Shown here piece by piece: positions 29,084-37,942 of a stretch of DNA of 64,000 nt (the first letter of the stretch is position 1; each line of letters starts with the position of its first letter). A program made the position numbers and the translations under genes. The DNA lies in contig NZ_GL877878.1 in NCBI RefSeq assembly GCF_000194155.1, positions 1,113,118 through 1,177,117 on the forward strand, in the 5' to 3' direction. The notes below the pieces were generated by a model. That model ran no database searches. It was not told the origin of the DNA and saw only the letters and a program-made list of their open reading frames with translations. The stretch comes from Saccharopolyspora spinosa NRRL 18395. GTDB taxonomy: Bacteria > Actinomycetota > Actinomycetes > Mycobacteriales > Pseudonocardiaceae.

Positions 29084-29932
29084 GTGCTGGAGTGGGTTTC
29101 GTTGTCGTGGTTGCAGGCCCTGGTGTTGGCCGTGGTCCAGGGGCTCACCGAGTTCCTTCCGATTTCTTCGTCTGGTCATCTGTCGATCGTGTCGAAGTTG
29201 TTCTTCGGTGACGATGCGGGTGCGTCGTTCACGGCGGTGACGCAGATCGGTACCGAGTTGGCGGTGGTGATCTACTTCGCCAAGGACATCGTGCGGTTGG
29301 TGGCGGTGTGGTTCCGGGGCTTGGTGTCGGCTGAGGTGCGGCGGACGCAGGATTACCGGTTGGCGTGGTATGTGATCGTCGGAAGTTTGCCGATCGGGGT
29401 GCTGGGTTTGTTGTTCCAGGACGTCATCCGGTCGACTTTCCGGAGTTTGTGGATCACTGGTGCGACGTTGATCGTGTTCGGTGTGCTGATGGGGTTGGCG
29501 GAGCGGTTCGGCCAGCAGCGTCGGGCGCAGGACCAGTTGCGGTTGAGCGATGGCGTGGCGATGGGGTTCGCGCAGTCGTTGGCGTTGATCCCGGGTGTGT
29601 CGCGGTCGGGTGGCACGATCACGGCTGGTTTGGCGTTGGGGTTGGATCGGCCGACGGCGGTGCGGTTCTCGTTCTTGTTGGCGATTCCGGCGGTGTTCGC
29701 GGCGGGGTTGTCGGAGATTTCGCACGTGTTCGAGCCGAGCCCGTACGGGTTGCAGCCGTCGGTGGCACAGATGGTCGTGGCCACGGTGGTGGCCGGGGTG
29801 ATCGGGTATGCGGTGATCGCCTGGTTGTTGCGGTTCGTGGAGCGGCACAGCGTGTACGTGTTCGTGTGGTACCGGATCGTGTTGGGTTTGGTGTTGTTCG
29901 GGTTGTTGGGTTTCGGCGTCATGCAGCCGTGA
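29084..29932 (+). CDS. uppP: Undecaprenyl-diphosphatase UppP (BacA)
   Basis: 282-residue membrane phosphatase that recycles undecaprenyl pyrophosphate for cell-wall synthesis and gives some bacitracin tolerance. Both active-site motifs are present: [15 protein letters not shown] (about residue 16) and PGVSRSGGT (about residue 172), with about eight transmembrane segments. The GTG at 29084 gives a normal N-terminus. A perfect terminator follows the gene. Confidence 0.95.
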   Translation: MLEWVSLSWLQALVLAVVQGLTEFLPISSSGHLSIVSKLFFGDDAGASFTAVTQIGTELAVVIYFAKDIVRLVAVWFRGLVSAEVRRTQDYRLAWYVIVGSLPIGVLGLLFQDVIRSTFRSLWITGATLIVFGVLMGLAERFGQQRRAQDQLRLSDGVAMGFAQSLALIPGVSRSGGTITAGLALGLDRPTAVRFSFLLAIPAVFAAGLSEISHVFEPSPYGLQPSVAQMVVATVVAGVIGYAVIAWLLRFVERHSVYVFVWYRIVLGLVLFGLLGFGVMQP

Positions 29933-29946
29933 TCTGGTGATTGTTG

Positions 29947-29986
29947 GGCGCGGTCCGCACCAGGTTGGTGCGGGCCGCGCCTTTTT
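29947..29986 (+). terminator. Intrinsic terminator after uppP
   Basis: 15-bp stem GGCGCGGTCCGCACC / GGTGCGGGCCGCGCC (29947-29961 and 29967-29981; one U-G pair) with a 5-nt loop and a run of five T immediately after. Canonical rho-independent terminator. Confidence 0.93.
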
Positions 29987-30021
29987 GTGGGGGTTGTGGT
30001 GGGTGGAGTCGGGGTTGGGCC

Positions 30022-30027
30022 TACCCT
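30022..30027 (+). promoter_or_regulatory. -10 element for leaderless phosphomutase mRNA
   Basis: TACCCT ends 8 nt before the GTG at 30036, and no Shine-Dalgarno is present. This spacing puts the predicted transcription start at or beside the start codon. It lies after the uppP terminator. Confidence 0.5.
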
Positions 30028-30035
30028 CGGCTGGC

Positions 30036-30731
30036 GTGGCGACTCTCATCCTGTTGCGGCATGCGCGGTCGGCGGCTAATGGTGCCGGGACTTTGGCCGG
30101 GCGTTCGCCCGGTGTCGGGTTGGACGAGACCGGGGTGGGCCAGGCGGCGGGCCTGGTGGACCGGTTGGCGGGGGTTCCGTTGCGGGAGGTCGTGGTGTCG
30201 CCGTTGCAGCGGTGCCGGGAGACCGTGGCGGGGTTGGTGGCGCAGCGGGGGCTTTCGTCGGTGGTGGAGCCGGATCTGGCCGAGGTCGATTACGGCGAGT
30301 GGACCGGGCGCAAGATTTCGGAGTTGGTGGAGGAGCCGTTGTGGAAGGTGGTGCAGCAGCACCCGTCGGCGGTGGTGTTCCCGGGTGGTGAGGGGTTGGC
30401 GCAGGTGCAGGCGCGGTCGGTGGCCGCGGTGCGGGCGCATGATCGTCGGCTGCCCGCGGATGCGGTGTGGTTGGCCTGCACACATGGTGACGTGATCAAG
30501 TCGGTGCTGGCGGATGCTTTGGGGCTGCATCTGGATGCGTTCCAGCGGATCGTGGTGGATCCGTGTTCGGTGAGCGTGGTGCGTTATACCGAGACGAGGC
30601 CGTTCGTGTTGAAGGTCAATGACACGGGTGGGGATGTGTCGGGGTTGGTGCCGCCGGTGGATGCGGCGAAGTCGGGTTCGGATGCGGTCGTGGGCGGTTC
30701 GGCTGGTGTTTCGGAGTCTGGCCGCGGCTGA
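30036..30731 (+). CDS. Histidine phosphatase / phosphoglycerate mutase family, MSMEG_4193-like
   Basis: 231 residues. The phosphohistidine motif LLRHARSAAN is at residues 6-15, the second Arg region PLQRCRETV, and the second catalytic His in ACTHGDVIKS (about residue 150). These belong to the actinobacterial phosphomutase subfamily that sits beside uppP in mycobacteria. The substrate is not established. The C-terminal 35 residues are low in complexity. Confidence 0.9.
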   Translation: MATLILLRHARSAANGAGTLAGRSPGVGLDETGVGQAAGLVDRLAGVPLREVVVSPLQRCRETVAGLVAQRGLSSVVEPDLAEVDYGEWTGRKISELVEEPLWKVVQQHPSAVVFPGGEGLAQVQARSVAAVRAHDRRLPADAVWLACTHGDVIKSVLADALGLHLDAFQRIVVDPCSVSVVRYTETRPFVLKVNDTGGDVSGLVPPVDAAKSGSDAVVGGSAGVSESGRG

Positions 30732-30746
30732 CCGTGGGGTGTTCGG

Positions 30747-30813
30747 CCTGGTCAGCGGCCGTGAGTGGTTCGGGTGCTATGGCGCCGTGACGTACTCGCG
30801 GCCGCTGACCAGG
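30747..30813. terminator. Long bidirectional hairpin between convergent genes
   Basis: 20-nt arms starting CCTGGTCAGCGGCCG (30747-30766) and ending CGGCCGCTGACCAGG (30794-30813), complementary with a single G-U, around a 27-nt loop. It separates the phosphomutase from a convergent membrane protein gene. Confidence 0.85.
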
Positions 30814-30829
30814 TGAATCGTTGTGGTGG

Positions 30830-31666
30830 TTAGCTGTGGAGCTGAACGAGGTGGCAGTGGGCGTCTTCGGACAGGAAGCGCTGGGTGCCGCCGCTGTAGC
30901 GGACGAGGACCTGCTGGTTGTTGGCCGGGGTGACCTGGTCGACGATGCCGACGGGGCCGATCGGCCCGTAGATGCGGACTGCGTCGCCGGGCAGCAGTTC
31001 GTCGGCGTTGATCTGTTCGACGTTGGTGGCGGTCGAGGCGGGCCGTAACCAGCGGGTGGTGGCGAACCAGGCGGCGAAGGCGGCGGCGGCCAGGAGCAGC
31101 GGCAGCCAGGCCTGCAGGTCGATGAGCGCCAGGCCCAGTGCGGCGCCGGTGAGTGCGGCCCATAGTCCGGAGCTGATCGGGATTTTGCCCAGTTGCAGCC
31201 AGCCGGTGGTGCGGATGGTGCCGTCGGGTCGGCGGCCGCGGGGTGCGGCGGTGGGCTGTTCGGGGGCGTCGAAGTAGGTTTCTTCGGCGTCGGCGAGATC
31301 ATCGCGGGTGGTTTCCCGGGGGGTGATCTTGCCGAGTGGCTCGCGGTGGGTGTCCTCGGGTCGCACCCGGGGGATTTCGGTGGTGTCGGTGACCGATGGG
31401 TTCTCGGTCGGGATCGCCAGCGGCTGGTTGAAGCCGGTGTGGTCGGGGTTGAGCAGGGTGCGCAGCATGGTGACTTCCGTGTCGCGGCGTTGCCCGCATT
31501 GCGGGCAGACCATGACCACGCCGGTGGGGGCGTCGTGGTCGGTGACGGTGGTCAGCGGACCGTGCCCGTGGGGGCATTGCGGGGCGTGGGGACCGTTTTC
31601 CAGGATGCGCAGGGCGCTGGCGTGGTGGCGGTCGGTGGGGTGGTTGTCGTCGGCGTTGTTCACCAT
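30830..31666 (-). CDS. Zinc-ribbon, two-helix membrane protein with C-terminal SH3-like domain (function unknown)
   Basis: 278 residues. The N-terminal part has paired Cys/His (CPHGHGP, VCPQCGQRR; about residues 35-65), suggesting a zinc ribbon. A charged linker follows (about 80-150), then two adjacent hydrophobic helices (about 170-210), then an NfeD-like or SH3-like C-terminal domain (LLPGDAVRIYGPIGPVGIVDQV...VLVRYSGGTQRF). I do not recognise the full architecture. The ATG follows AGGTGG and overlaps the upstream gene by 7 nt, so the two form an operon. Confidence 0.75.
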   Translation of the reverse strand: MVNNADDNHPTDRHHASALRILENGPHAPQCPHGHGPLTTVTDHDAPTGVVMVCPQCGQRRDTEVTMLRTLLNPDHTGFNQPLAIPTENPSVTDTTEIPRVRPEDTHREPLGKITPRETTRDDLADAEETYFDAPEQPTAAPRGRRPDGTIRTTGWLQLGKIPISSGLWAALTGAALGLALIDLQAWLPLLLAAAAFAAWFATTRWLRPASTATNVEQINADELLPGDAVRIYGPIGPVGIVDQVTPANNQQVLVRYSGGTQRFLSEDAHCHLVQLHS

Positions 31667-32208
31667 TGTGTGGTCCACCTCAGCTTGCCGTCATCGGCGC
31701 GTTCGCAGCTGGCGGGCGCGCCGGAGGAGGTGCGGCCGGAGTCGCCTTCCCGGGAGCAGCGTTCACCTTCTTCGACCACGGGGACCCAGTCGCCGTCGTG
31801 GTTGGTGCTGGGCCGGGGGCGGCCGTTGTCGCCGTCGCGGCCGGGCGGGCTGGCTGGGCGGGTTGGCTGGGGCTGCTGTGTGGGGGTGGTCGTGGTCGTG
31901 GTGGGGACGGCCGAGGGCGTGGGACGTTTGCTGGTGGTGCTGGTCGTCGTGCTCGGAGGCGTGGTCGGCTCCGGTTCGGTGGTCGTCGTGGTGGTCGGCG
32001 GGTCCATCGAGGTGGTGACCGGGGCGAGTTGGCTGACGGGCACGCGCGCGGGTTGCGGGGGCGTGGCGAGATCTTGGCTGCCGGTGGGCAGGGCGTTGAT
32101 CATGCCGGCGCCGGTCGCGGTCAACAGCGCGGCGGCGGGCAGCAGGCGTACCGCCAAGGGGCTTTTCCACCACCATCGGCGCAGCTGGTCGGGGTGCTCG
32201 GCAGGCAA
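31660..32208 (-). CDS. Membrane-anchored Thr/Pro-rich extracytoplasmic protein (function unknown)
   Basis: 182 residues if translation starts at the TTG at 32208 behind CGGAG; no ATG or GTG fits between this point and clearly non-coding DNA. A basic RRWWWK is followed by one hydrophobic helix, then a long Thr/Pro/Ser-rich stalk (TTTTTTEPEPTT and similar), and a small globular end with two Cys (GERCSREGD, PASCERAD) that could form a disulfide. It probably spans the membrane with a cell-wall-crossing stalk. It is translationally coupled to the zinc-ribbon membrane gene. Confidence 0.65.
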   Translation of the reverse strand: MPAEHPDQLRRWWWKSPLAVRLLPAAALLTATGAGMINALPTGSQDLATPPQPARVPVSQLAPVTTSMDPPTTTTTTEPEPTTPPSTTTSTTSKRPTPSAVPTTTTTTPTQQPQPTRPASPPGRDGDNGRPRPSTNHDGDWVPVVEEGERCSREGDSGRTSSGAPASCERADDGKLRWTTQW

Positions 32209-32548
32209 CTCGTGACTCCGTTCGTGTTGTGCCGGTTGTTCTCCCCGACCCGGCTGGCGAATCGTAGCGAATTCGTCATGAACTCGTGTCGTAAGCCGGG
32301 GTGGCGCTGTGGGTTGCTGGTTGGTTGTTGGAGCGTATGGAACCGCGGAGTCTTGCCTGTGATCTCTATCGCAGCGTCGGCGGCGTGTGCGCGGGGTAAT
32401 GGAAAACGCATGTCCGGACACGAAGAGTCGCCACCGCGATCGTCCGATGTGGACGCTCTGCGGTGGACCTCGGACCGGGTTCCACGGGCATTGGCGGTCG
32501 CCGGTCTTTTCGGCTGGGCTTTAGGAGAACTTATACCTTGAGGTGGTG

Positions 32549-32821
32549 TCAGGCCGACATACGTCGTTGCGTTTCCTGTGCCGCCGCGACGTCCCTGCGC
32601 AGTTCGTCCAGCGACAGTCCTACCGCGTCGGCGACCGCGGCGACGGTGAAGAACGCCGGGGTGGGGATGCGGCCCTTCTCGATCTTGCGGAGGGTCTCGG
32701 TGGAGATCCCGGATGCGGCCGCGATCTCGACCATGCTGCGTTCGCCGCGGGCGTCCCGCAGCGCTTGGCCGAGTAGTTCGCCCCGTCGTCGTTCGTGCTC
32801 GTTCAGCGGCACACGCACCAT
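32549..32821 (-). CDS. XRE-family helix-turn-helix regulator
   Basis: 90-residue repressor-like protein. The HTH spans about residues 20-75 (SMVEIAAASGISTETLRKIEKGRIPTPAFFTVAAVADAVGLSLDEL). The same small regulator is commonly found divergent from a type I methionine aminopeptidase in actinobacteria, as here. TAGTAT lies 6 nt before the ATG with no ribosome site, suggesting a leaderless mRNA. Confidence 0.9.
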   Translation of the reverse strand: MVRVPLNEHERRRGELLGQALRDARGERSMVEIAAASGISTETLRKIEKGRIPTPAFFTVAAVADAVGLSLDELRRDVAAAQETQRRMSA

Positions 32822-32877
32822 AGCGTGATACTAATATCGGTATAGTTATTGGGTCCAGTGGTGTGGGAGAGACACAC
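32822..32877. promoter_or_regulatory. Divergent promoter/operator between XRE regulator and map
   Basis: AT-rich 56-bp region in an otherwise GC-rich area. TATAGT (32841-32846) is a good -10 for the rightward map gene, and TAGTAT serves the leftward regulator. ACTAATATCGGTATAGT has a dyad (ACTA...TAGT) overlapping both, a plausible operator. Confidence 0.55.
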
Positions 32878-33645
32878 GTGATCGAACTGAAGACAGCGAC
32901 GGAGATCGACGCGCTGCGCGAAGCGGGCCGCATCGTCGCCCAAGCGCTGCAAGCCGTCCGCGCACACGCCACCGCCGGCACCACCCTGCGCGAACTCGAC
33001 GAGATCGCGCACACCACTATCACCGACGCCGGCGCACAACCGGTGTTCCTCGGCTACCGGCCCCACTGGGCACCCATCCCGTTCCCCGGCACTATTTGCG
33101 CCTCGGTCAACGACGCGATCGTGCACGGCATCCCCAACGGGCGAGCACTAACCGACGGCGACCTGGTCAGCATCGACTGCGGAGCCCGCCTGCAGGGCTG
33201 GGTCGGCGACGCGGCGATCACCTTCAGCGTCGGCCCGGGCCGGGCCGAAGACACCCAGCTGACCGAAACCACCGCGCAGGCCCTGGCCGACGGCATCGCC
33301 GCCGCCCGGCCCGGCCGCCACACCGGCGACATCGCCCGCGCCATCGGCATCGTCGGACGCGGCGCCGGCTACGGCATCCCCGGCCCCCTCGGCGGCCACG
33401 GTGTCGGCCGCGACATGCACGAAGCCCCGTTCGTGCCCAACGACGGCCCCGGCGGACGCGGCACCCCGCTGCGCCCGGGACTGGTCCTGGCCATCGAGCC
33501 GATGTTCCTCGCCGGCGGCAGCGACGACATCCGCACCGCCGAGGACGGCTGGACCGTGCTCACCAGCGACGGCAGCCGCGCCGCCCACGTCGAGCACACC
33601 ATCGCCATCACCGAGGACGGACCACGCGTGCTCACCCTGCCCTGA
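32878..33645 (+). CDS. map: Methionine aminopeptidase, type I
   Basis: 255-residue cobalt/iron-dependent enzyme that removes N-terminal Met from nascent proteins. The five metal ligands appear in their usual blocks: SIDCGARLQGWVGDAAITF (two Asp), GHGVGRDMHE (His), LAIEPMF (Glu) and VEHTIAIT (Glu). The GTG start at 32878 follows GGGAGAG. Paired with a divergent XRE regulator, it is probably one of two or more map paralogues in the genome. Confidence 0.94.
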   Translation: MIELKTATEIDALREAGRIVAQALQAVRAHATAGTTLRELDEIAHTTITDAGAQPVFLGYRPHWAPIPFPGTICASVNDAIVHGIPNGRALTDGDLVSIDCGARLQGWVGDAAITFSVGPGRAEDTQLTETTAQALADGIAAARPGRHTGDIARAIGIVGRGAGYGIPGPLGGHGVGRDMHEAPFVPNDGPGGRGTPLRPGLVLAIEPMFLAGGSDDIRTAEDGWTVLTSDGSRAAHVEHTIAITEDGPRVLTLP

Positions 33646-33936
33646 CCCGCCCCGGAACCACGCGGTTTCCGGAGCTTCGCGCAAAATCCCGGAACCGCCC
33701 AGCGCATGCGGTGGTAACTGGAAACGGCACGAGGGAATGCGACGAATGGCCGATGCCGGACGCAATTCCTGTGTGGCAGGCGCGGTCTTGCGGCGATGAC
33801 CCAATTCGGACGCGAGCCTCTTTTCTCCGGAAAAGATGAAAACGGCGATGATCAACGCCACATGCCGCTACCGGAACAGACCCGGATACTGGACGGTGAG
33901 CCCCGCGCGGAACGCGCACGTCCAGCCCGAGGAATT

Positions 33937-35112
33937 ATGAAAAAGCACTTCGCCTTCGTCAGCATGCCCGCCGTCGGCCACGTCAACCCCACGCTGCCGT
34001 TGGTCGCCGAACTGGTGCGCCGCGGTCACCGCGTCAGCTACGCCATCGGCCGGGAAATGGCGTCCACCGTGCGAGCCAGCGGTGCCGAAATCCTGGAACT
34101 ACCCACCGAAATGCCGGAAATACCGCCACAGGTCCAGCCCGGCCCGCCGCCGGTGGCGAAACTGATGCACTTCCTCATCGACGACATTCGCGCCAGCTTC
34201 CCGCTGCTGCGGCAACGATTCCGCGCCGACCCGCCGGATGCGGTGTGCTTCGACACGATGACCAGCACCGGACGCATGCTGGCCCAAGACCTCGACGTCC
34301 CCGCGATCGCGCTGGTGCCCAGCTTCGCCGCCAACGAGAACTTCTCGCTGCGCGACGTGTTCCCCGCCGACAACGGCGGATTCCCCACCGAAGCACTCGC
34401 CGAATTCGGCAGCCAATTCCAGCAGGTGGGCGCCGAGTTCGGTGTGCGCGCCGAACTTCCGTTCGGCGCGCCGCCCGCCGAGCTGAACCTGGTGTTCCTG
34501 CCGCGGGAATTCCAGCTCCGTGCCGACACCTTCGACCAGCGGTTCCGTTTCATCGGCCCGCTGCTGGGCGAGCGCGCCGAAGTGCCCTGGAAGCCCCGCG
34601 AACCGCACGCCCCGCTGCTGTTCATCTCCCTGGGAACCGCGTTCAATAACCGCCCGGAGTTCTACGGGATGTGCTTCGAGGCATTCGGCGGGAGCCAATG
34701 GCAGATCGCGATGTCCACCGGCCAGCACATCGACCAGGCCCAACTCGGCGCGATCCCCGCGAACTTCGACGTGCGCGCCTCCTTCCCGCAACCGGCGGTC
34801 CTGCGCCACGCCACCGCGTTCCTGTCCCACACCGGCATGAACTCCACCATGGAATCCCTGCACGCCGGGGTGCCGCTGGTGGCCGTGCCGCAGATGCACG
34901 AACAGGCCGCCAACGCCGCCCGCGTCGAAGAACTGGGACTCGGCCGCCGACTGAAGCCCGAAACCCTCACCGCCACCGACCTGCGCGCCGCGGTCGACAC
35001 CATCGCCGCCGACGAGCAGGTCCGCGCCAACCTCGACTGGATGCGCGAGATCATCCGCGGCTGCGGCGGAGCCCCCGCCGGAGCCGACGCCCTCGAAACC
35101 CACCTGAGCTGA
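33937..35112 (+). CDS. Macrolide-type (MGT family) UDP-glycosyltransferase
   Basis: 391-residue GT1 enzyme of the macrolide-inactivating OleD/Mgt type. The acceptor-side catalytic His lies in the N-terminal MPAVGHVNPTLPLV (about residue 14). The C-terminal sugar-nucleotide motif is HTGMNSTMESLHAGVPLVAVPQMHEQ (starting about residue 297). Such enzymes typically use UDP-glucose on the macrolide desosamine, or on phenolics. Followed 12 bp later by an erythromycin-esterase-like gene, so it is likely part of a detoxification module. The start is the ATG after GAGGA; the 290-bp gap upstream shows no gene. Confidence 0.88.
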   Translation: MKKHFAFVSMPAVGHVNPTLPLVAELVRRGHRVSYAIGREMASTVRASGAEILELPTEMPEIPPQVQPGPPPVAKLMHFLIDDIRASFPLLRQRFRADPPDAVCFDTMTSTGRMLAQDLDVPAIALVPSFAANENFSLRDVFPADNGGFPTEALAEFGSQFQQVGAEFGVRAELPFGAPPAELNLVFLPREFQLRADTFDQRFRFIGPLLGERAEVPWKPREPHAPLLFISLGTAFNNRPEFYGMCFEAFGGSQWQIAMSTGQHIDQAQLGAIPANFDVRASFPQPAVLRHATAFLSHTGMNSTMESLHAGVPLVAVPQMHEQAANAARVEELGLGRRLKPETLTATDLRAAVDTIAADEQVRANLDWMREIIRGCGGAPAGADALETHLS

Positions 35113-35124
35113 CCCCCCGGGGGA

Positions 35125-36327
35125 ATGGCAGTGGCCAGCACGCTGCGGGAATTGACCCACCCGATCGCGACCACCGACCCCGACACGGCCAGTACCAGCG
35201 ATCTCGACGCGCTCGGCGACCTGGTCGGGGACGCCCGCGTGGTCTGCATCGGCGAAGGCGACCACGGGATCTCCCAGTTCCACCAGATCACCGACAGGAT
35301 CCTGCGGTTCCTCGTCCAGGAGAAGGGATTCACCGCCTTCGCCCTGGAATCGGGCTTCGCCGAAGGGCTGCTGGTCGACGACTGGATCCACGGCGCGCTT
35401 GGCGATGTCGGTGACATCGCCAAGCGCGGTGTCACCTACCGGTTCGGCGAATGCGCGGAAAGGCACGCCCAACTGCGGTGGATGCGACGCTGGAACACCT
35501 CGGCGCCGCACCCGATCACCTTCTGCGGTATCGACGTCCCCGGATCCGCGGCCTCGCCAGGACCGGCGGTGCGGGCCTGCCTGGCTCGGCTCCCAGGTCA
35601 GGCAGGAGACGACGAGCTGCTCGCGCGCACCGACTTGGGTGGGCATGCGGTGGCGGCCCGTCGCTACGCGGCCATGTCGCCCTCCGAGCATGCCCGGCTG
35701 AGGGCGGGCATCGCGGACCTGGCCAGCCGGGCCGCAGTGCAGGGCGACGAAATCGCCCTGCACTGCGCGGCTTCGGCCCGAGCGCTGGACCGGCTGATCA
35801 CCGCAGGCAGCCCCAGCACTCGAGACGAGTTCATGGCCGACACCGTGCAGCGGCTCCTGGGCCGAGGACACCGCGTCGTGATCAGCGCGCACAACGGCCA
35901 CGTGCAACGAAGCCCCATCACCGGCCGGCCGACCCTGGGCGGACTGCTCGCACCCGAACTCGGCAGCGACATGGTCGTCATCGCCACAACCTACGGCAAC
36001 GGCCCCGAAATCCACCTAATCCCGCGCAGCGGGCAGCCCTACGACTGGGAAGTGTCCCTGCAGCGGAGAACCCCATCACCGACCAGCATCGAAGCGCTGC
36101 TGAACACCACCGGTCGGCCCATCGCGTTGCTCGACCTCCACGCCACACCCACCGGGCTCCTCGCCGGCGCCGAACACCTGCACGCCCAAGGCACCCAGGT
36201 GCCCGTCGGTGACTTCCGGGAGGCCTTCGACGCCATCATCCACTTCCACGACGGTGCTCTCGTCCCCGGCGTGATCGAGAAACTCCGCGCCGACATCGAA
36301 GCCGCCAGCGATCCGCGCGGCCACTGA
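35125..36327 (+). CDS. Erythromycin esterase-family hydrolase
   Basis: 400 residues of the EreA/EreB-like family that hydrolyses macrolide lactones. Family landmarks: GEGDHGISQFH (about residue 43; the His is the catalytic base in Ere enzymes), FALESGFAEG with its Glu, FCGIDVPG, and ISAHNGHVQR (about residue 253). Many family members are not macrolide esterases, so substrate is inference from the glycosyltransferase just upstream (12-bp gap) and a convergent MFS transporter. The ATG follows GGGGGAA. Confidence 0.85.
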   Translation: MAVASTLRELTHPIATTDPDTASTSDLDALGDLVGDARVVCIGEGDHGISQFHQITDRILRFLVQEKGFTAFALESGFAEGLLVDDWIHGALGDVGDIAKRGVTYRFGECAERHAQLRWMRRWNTSAPHPITFCGIDVPGSAASPGPAVRACLARLPGQAGDDELLARTDLGGHAVAARRYAAMSPSEHARLRAGIADLASRAAVQGDEIALHCAASARALDRLITAGSPSTRDEFMADTVQRLLGRGHRVVISAHNGHVQRSPITGRPTLGGLLAPELGSDMVVIATTYGNGPEIHLIPRSGQPYDWEVSLQRRTPSPTSIEALLNTTGRPIALLDLHATPTGLLAGAEHLHAQGTQVPVGDFREAFDAIIHFHDGALVPGVIEKLRADIEAASDPRGH

Positions 36328-36362
36328 GTGGTTTCGGTGACCACAGCGCCCAAAACCACTCA
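36325..36362. terminator. Bidirectional hairpin between esterase and MFS genes
   Basis: Perfect 10-bp stem TGAGTGGTTT/AAACCACTCA (36325-36334 and 36353-36362) overlapping the esterase stop codon, between convergent genes. Confidence 0.8.
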
Positions 36363-36373
36363 CGGACCAGCCC

Positions 36374-37720
36374 TCACCGGACGCGGACGGCCACCGCCAC
36401 GGCCAGCAGCGTCAACACCGAGGCGACACCGAAACCCGCGAAATACGCCGTGACCGGCGACCACACCAACCACGCCGCGAACAACGCACCCGTGACCGCC
36501 AGAACGGTCGTGGTGAACAGCGACTCGCTGAGCTGCAACGCCGAACTGTTCACCCCCTGCTCCTGCGGCGCCGACCACCGCAGCGTCAACAGCGACAACA
36601 CCGGGTACATCAACCCCATCCCCAGTGACAGCAACGTCAACCCGGCGATGCACAACAACAGCGGCACCACCGGGACAACCGTCGCGGTCACCCCCGCCAC
36701 CCCGGCGGCCAGCAGCACCGCACCCACCACCGGAACCCGCTGCTGCGAGGACATCCGCCCCTGCAACCACGAACCGGCCATCCACCCCACCGCACTGGTG
36801 GCCAGCACCAAACCGGCCGTGGTGGGCGACAAACCCCGTTCCCGCGACAGCATCAGCGGAATGAACACCTCAGCCGCCGAGGCCGCCGCGCCCGCGATAC
36901 CCCGCAACGCCACCACGCTGGGCAGCCCCACCCGGCCCTGAAACGTTCCCGCCGGCAACAACATCGGCGCGAACACCACCAGAGCACCCAACCCCAAAAC
37001 GACCAGCACCACCGGAACCCAGCCGGTCTGCTGCCCGCCATAATGCAGCAGCAATGCCCCCGCGGCCGCACCCAGCGCCCACAACGGACGACGCGAGCGG
37101 CGCCGCTCCGGCGCCGCGGGCCACGACAACCCGCGCAAACTGGGGTTCACCAACACCAACGAAGGCACCGCCAGCACCGCTGTCGCCAGGAACACCCACC
37201 GCCAGCTCAACTGCTCTACCAGCAAACCCGCCACCAACGGGCCCGCGATCGACGGCAACAGCCACGCCCCGGCCAGCAACCCGAAAAACCGCGCCCGCAA
37301 CTCCTCCGGCAACGTGTGCCCGACGACCACGTACAGCGCCACCGAGATCAACCCGCCACCCAGGCCCTGCACGATCCGGCCCACCACCAGCACCCACATC
37401 ACCGGCGCCACCCCTGCCAGCAGCAACCCGGCGGCAAACACCGCGACCCCCACCCGCAGCGGCACCGCCGGCCCCCGGACATCGCTCCACCCGCCCGAGA
37501 CGACCATGCTCACCACACCTGCGGCCAAGGTCCCGCCGAAAGCCGCCGCATACAGAGCCAACCCGTCCAGGGCCCGCGCCACCGTCGGCATCGCCGTGGC
37601 CACTGCCACGTACTCGAAGGCCACCAACGAGATCAAGATCAGCGCACCAACGGTCAGCGACCGGTAGCGGCGGGACAGCAAACCCGCCCCGGCTGCGGAA
37701 TCGGCATCGATCGCGGACAC
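36374..37720 (-). CDS. MFS drug/metabolite exporter
   Basis: 448 residues from the GTG at 37720 (72 nt inside a longer frame; GGGG lies upstream). About 12-14 hydrophobic helices. The family A loop motif is GGWSDVRGPAVPLRVG, motif C-like glycines are in the fifth helix (LLAGAWLLPSIAGPLVAG), and MSSQQRV lies in the central loop. It is a proton-driven exporter of unknown substrate. Convergent with the glycosyltransferase/esterase pair, it may export the same class of compound. Confidence 0.85.
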   Translation of the reverse strand: MSAIDADSAAGAGLLSRRYRSLTVGALILISLVAFEYVAVATAMPTVARALDGLALYAAAFGGTLAAGVVSMVVSGGWSDVRGPAVPLRVGVAVFAAGLLLAGVAPVMWVLVVGRIVQGLGGGLISVALYVVVGHTLPEELRARFFGLLAGAWLLPSIAGPLVAGLLVEQLSWRWVFLATAVLAVPSLVLVNPSLRGLSWPAAPERRRSRRPLWALGAAAGALLLHYGGQQTGWVPVVLVVLGLGALVVFAPMLLPAGTFQGRVGLPSVVALRGIAGAAASAAEVFIPLMLSRERGLSPTTAGLVLATSAVGWMAGSWLQGRMSSQQRVPVVGAVLLAAGVAGVTATVVPVVPLLLCIAGLTLLSLGMGLMYPVLSLLTLRWSAPQEQGVNSSALQLSESLFTTTVLAVTGALFAAWLVWSPVTAYFAGFGVASVLTLLAVAVAVRVR

Positions 37721-37942
37721 GGGCCACCCCTTGCGCGGCTCATCGGACGACGGACCGTGCCAGCGTTCAACCTCCACCGCACTCCAGGTCAAGCCTGCCT
37801 GCGATCAGCGCGCCCGGGCGTGCCTGGGGCGGCGGTCCAGCCAGAGCTGGGCGAGCATCAGCGGAACCACCCAGCCCAGCCACGTCGTCAAACCGCCGAC
37901 GGTCCACATACCGTTCCGCTCAAGCTGGGGCTGCTGAGCGCC

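Noticed and set aside
31720-32010. GT-rich repetitive stretch considered as a simple-repeat or CRISPR-like array
   Set aside because: It encodes the Thr/Pro stalk of a minus-strand protein; there is no regular repeat-spacer period.
34099-36015. 638-residue open frame on the minus strand
   Set aside because: It is antisense to the well-conserved glycosyltransferase and esterase genes and is an effect of GC-rich third positions.
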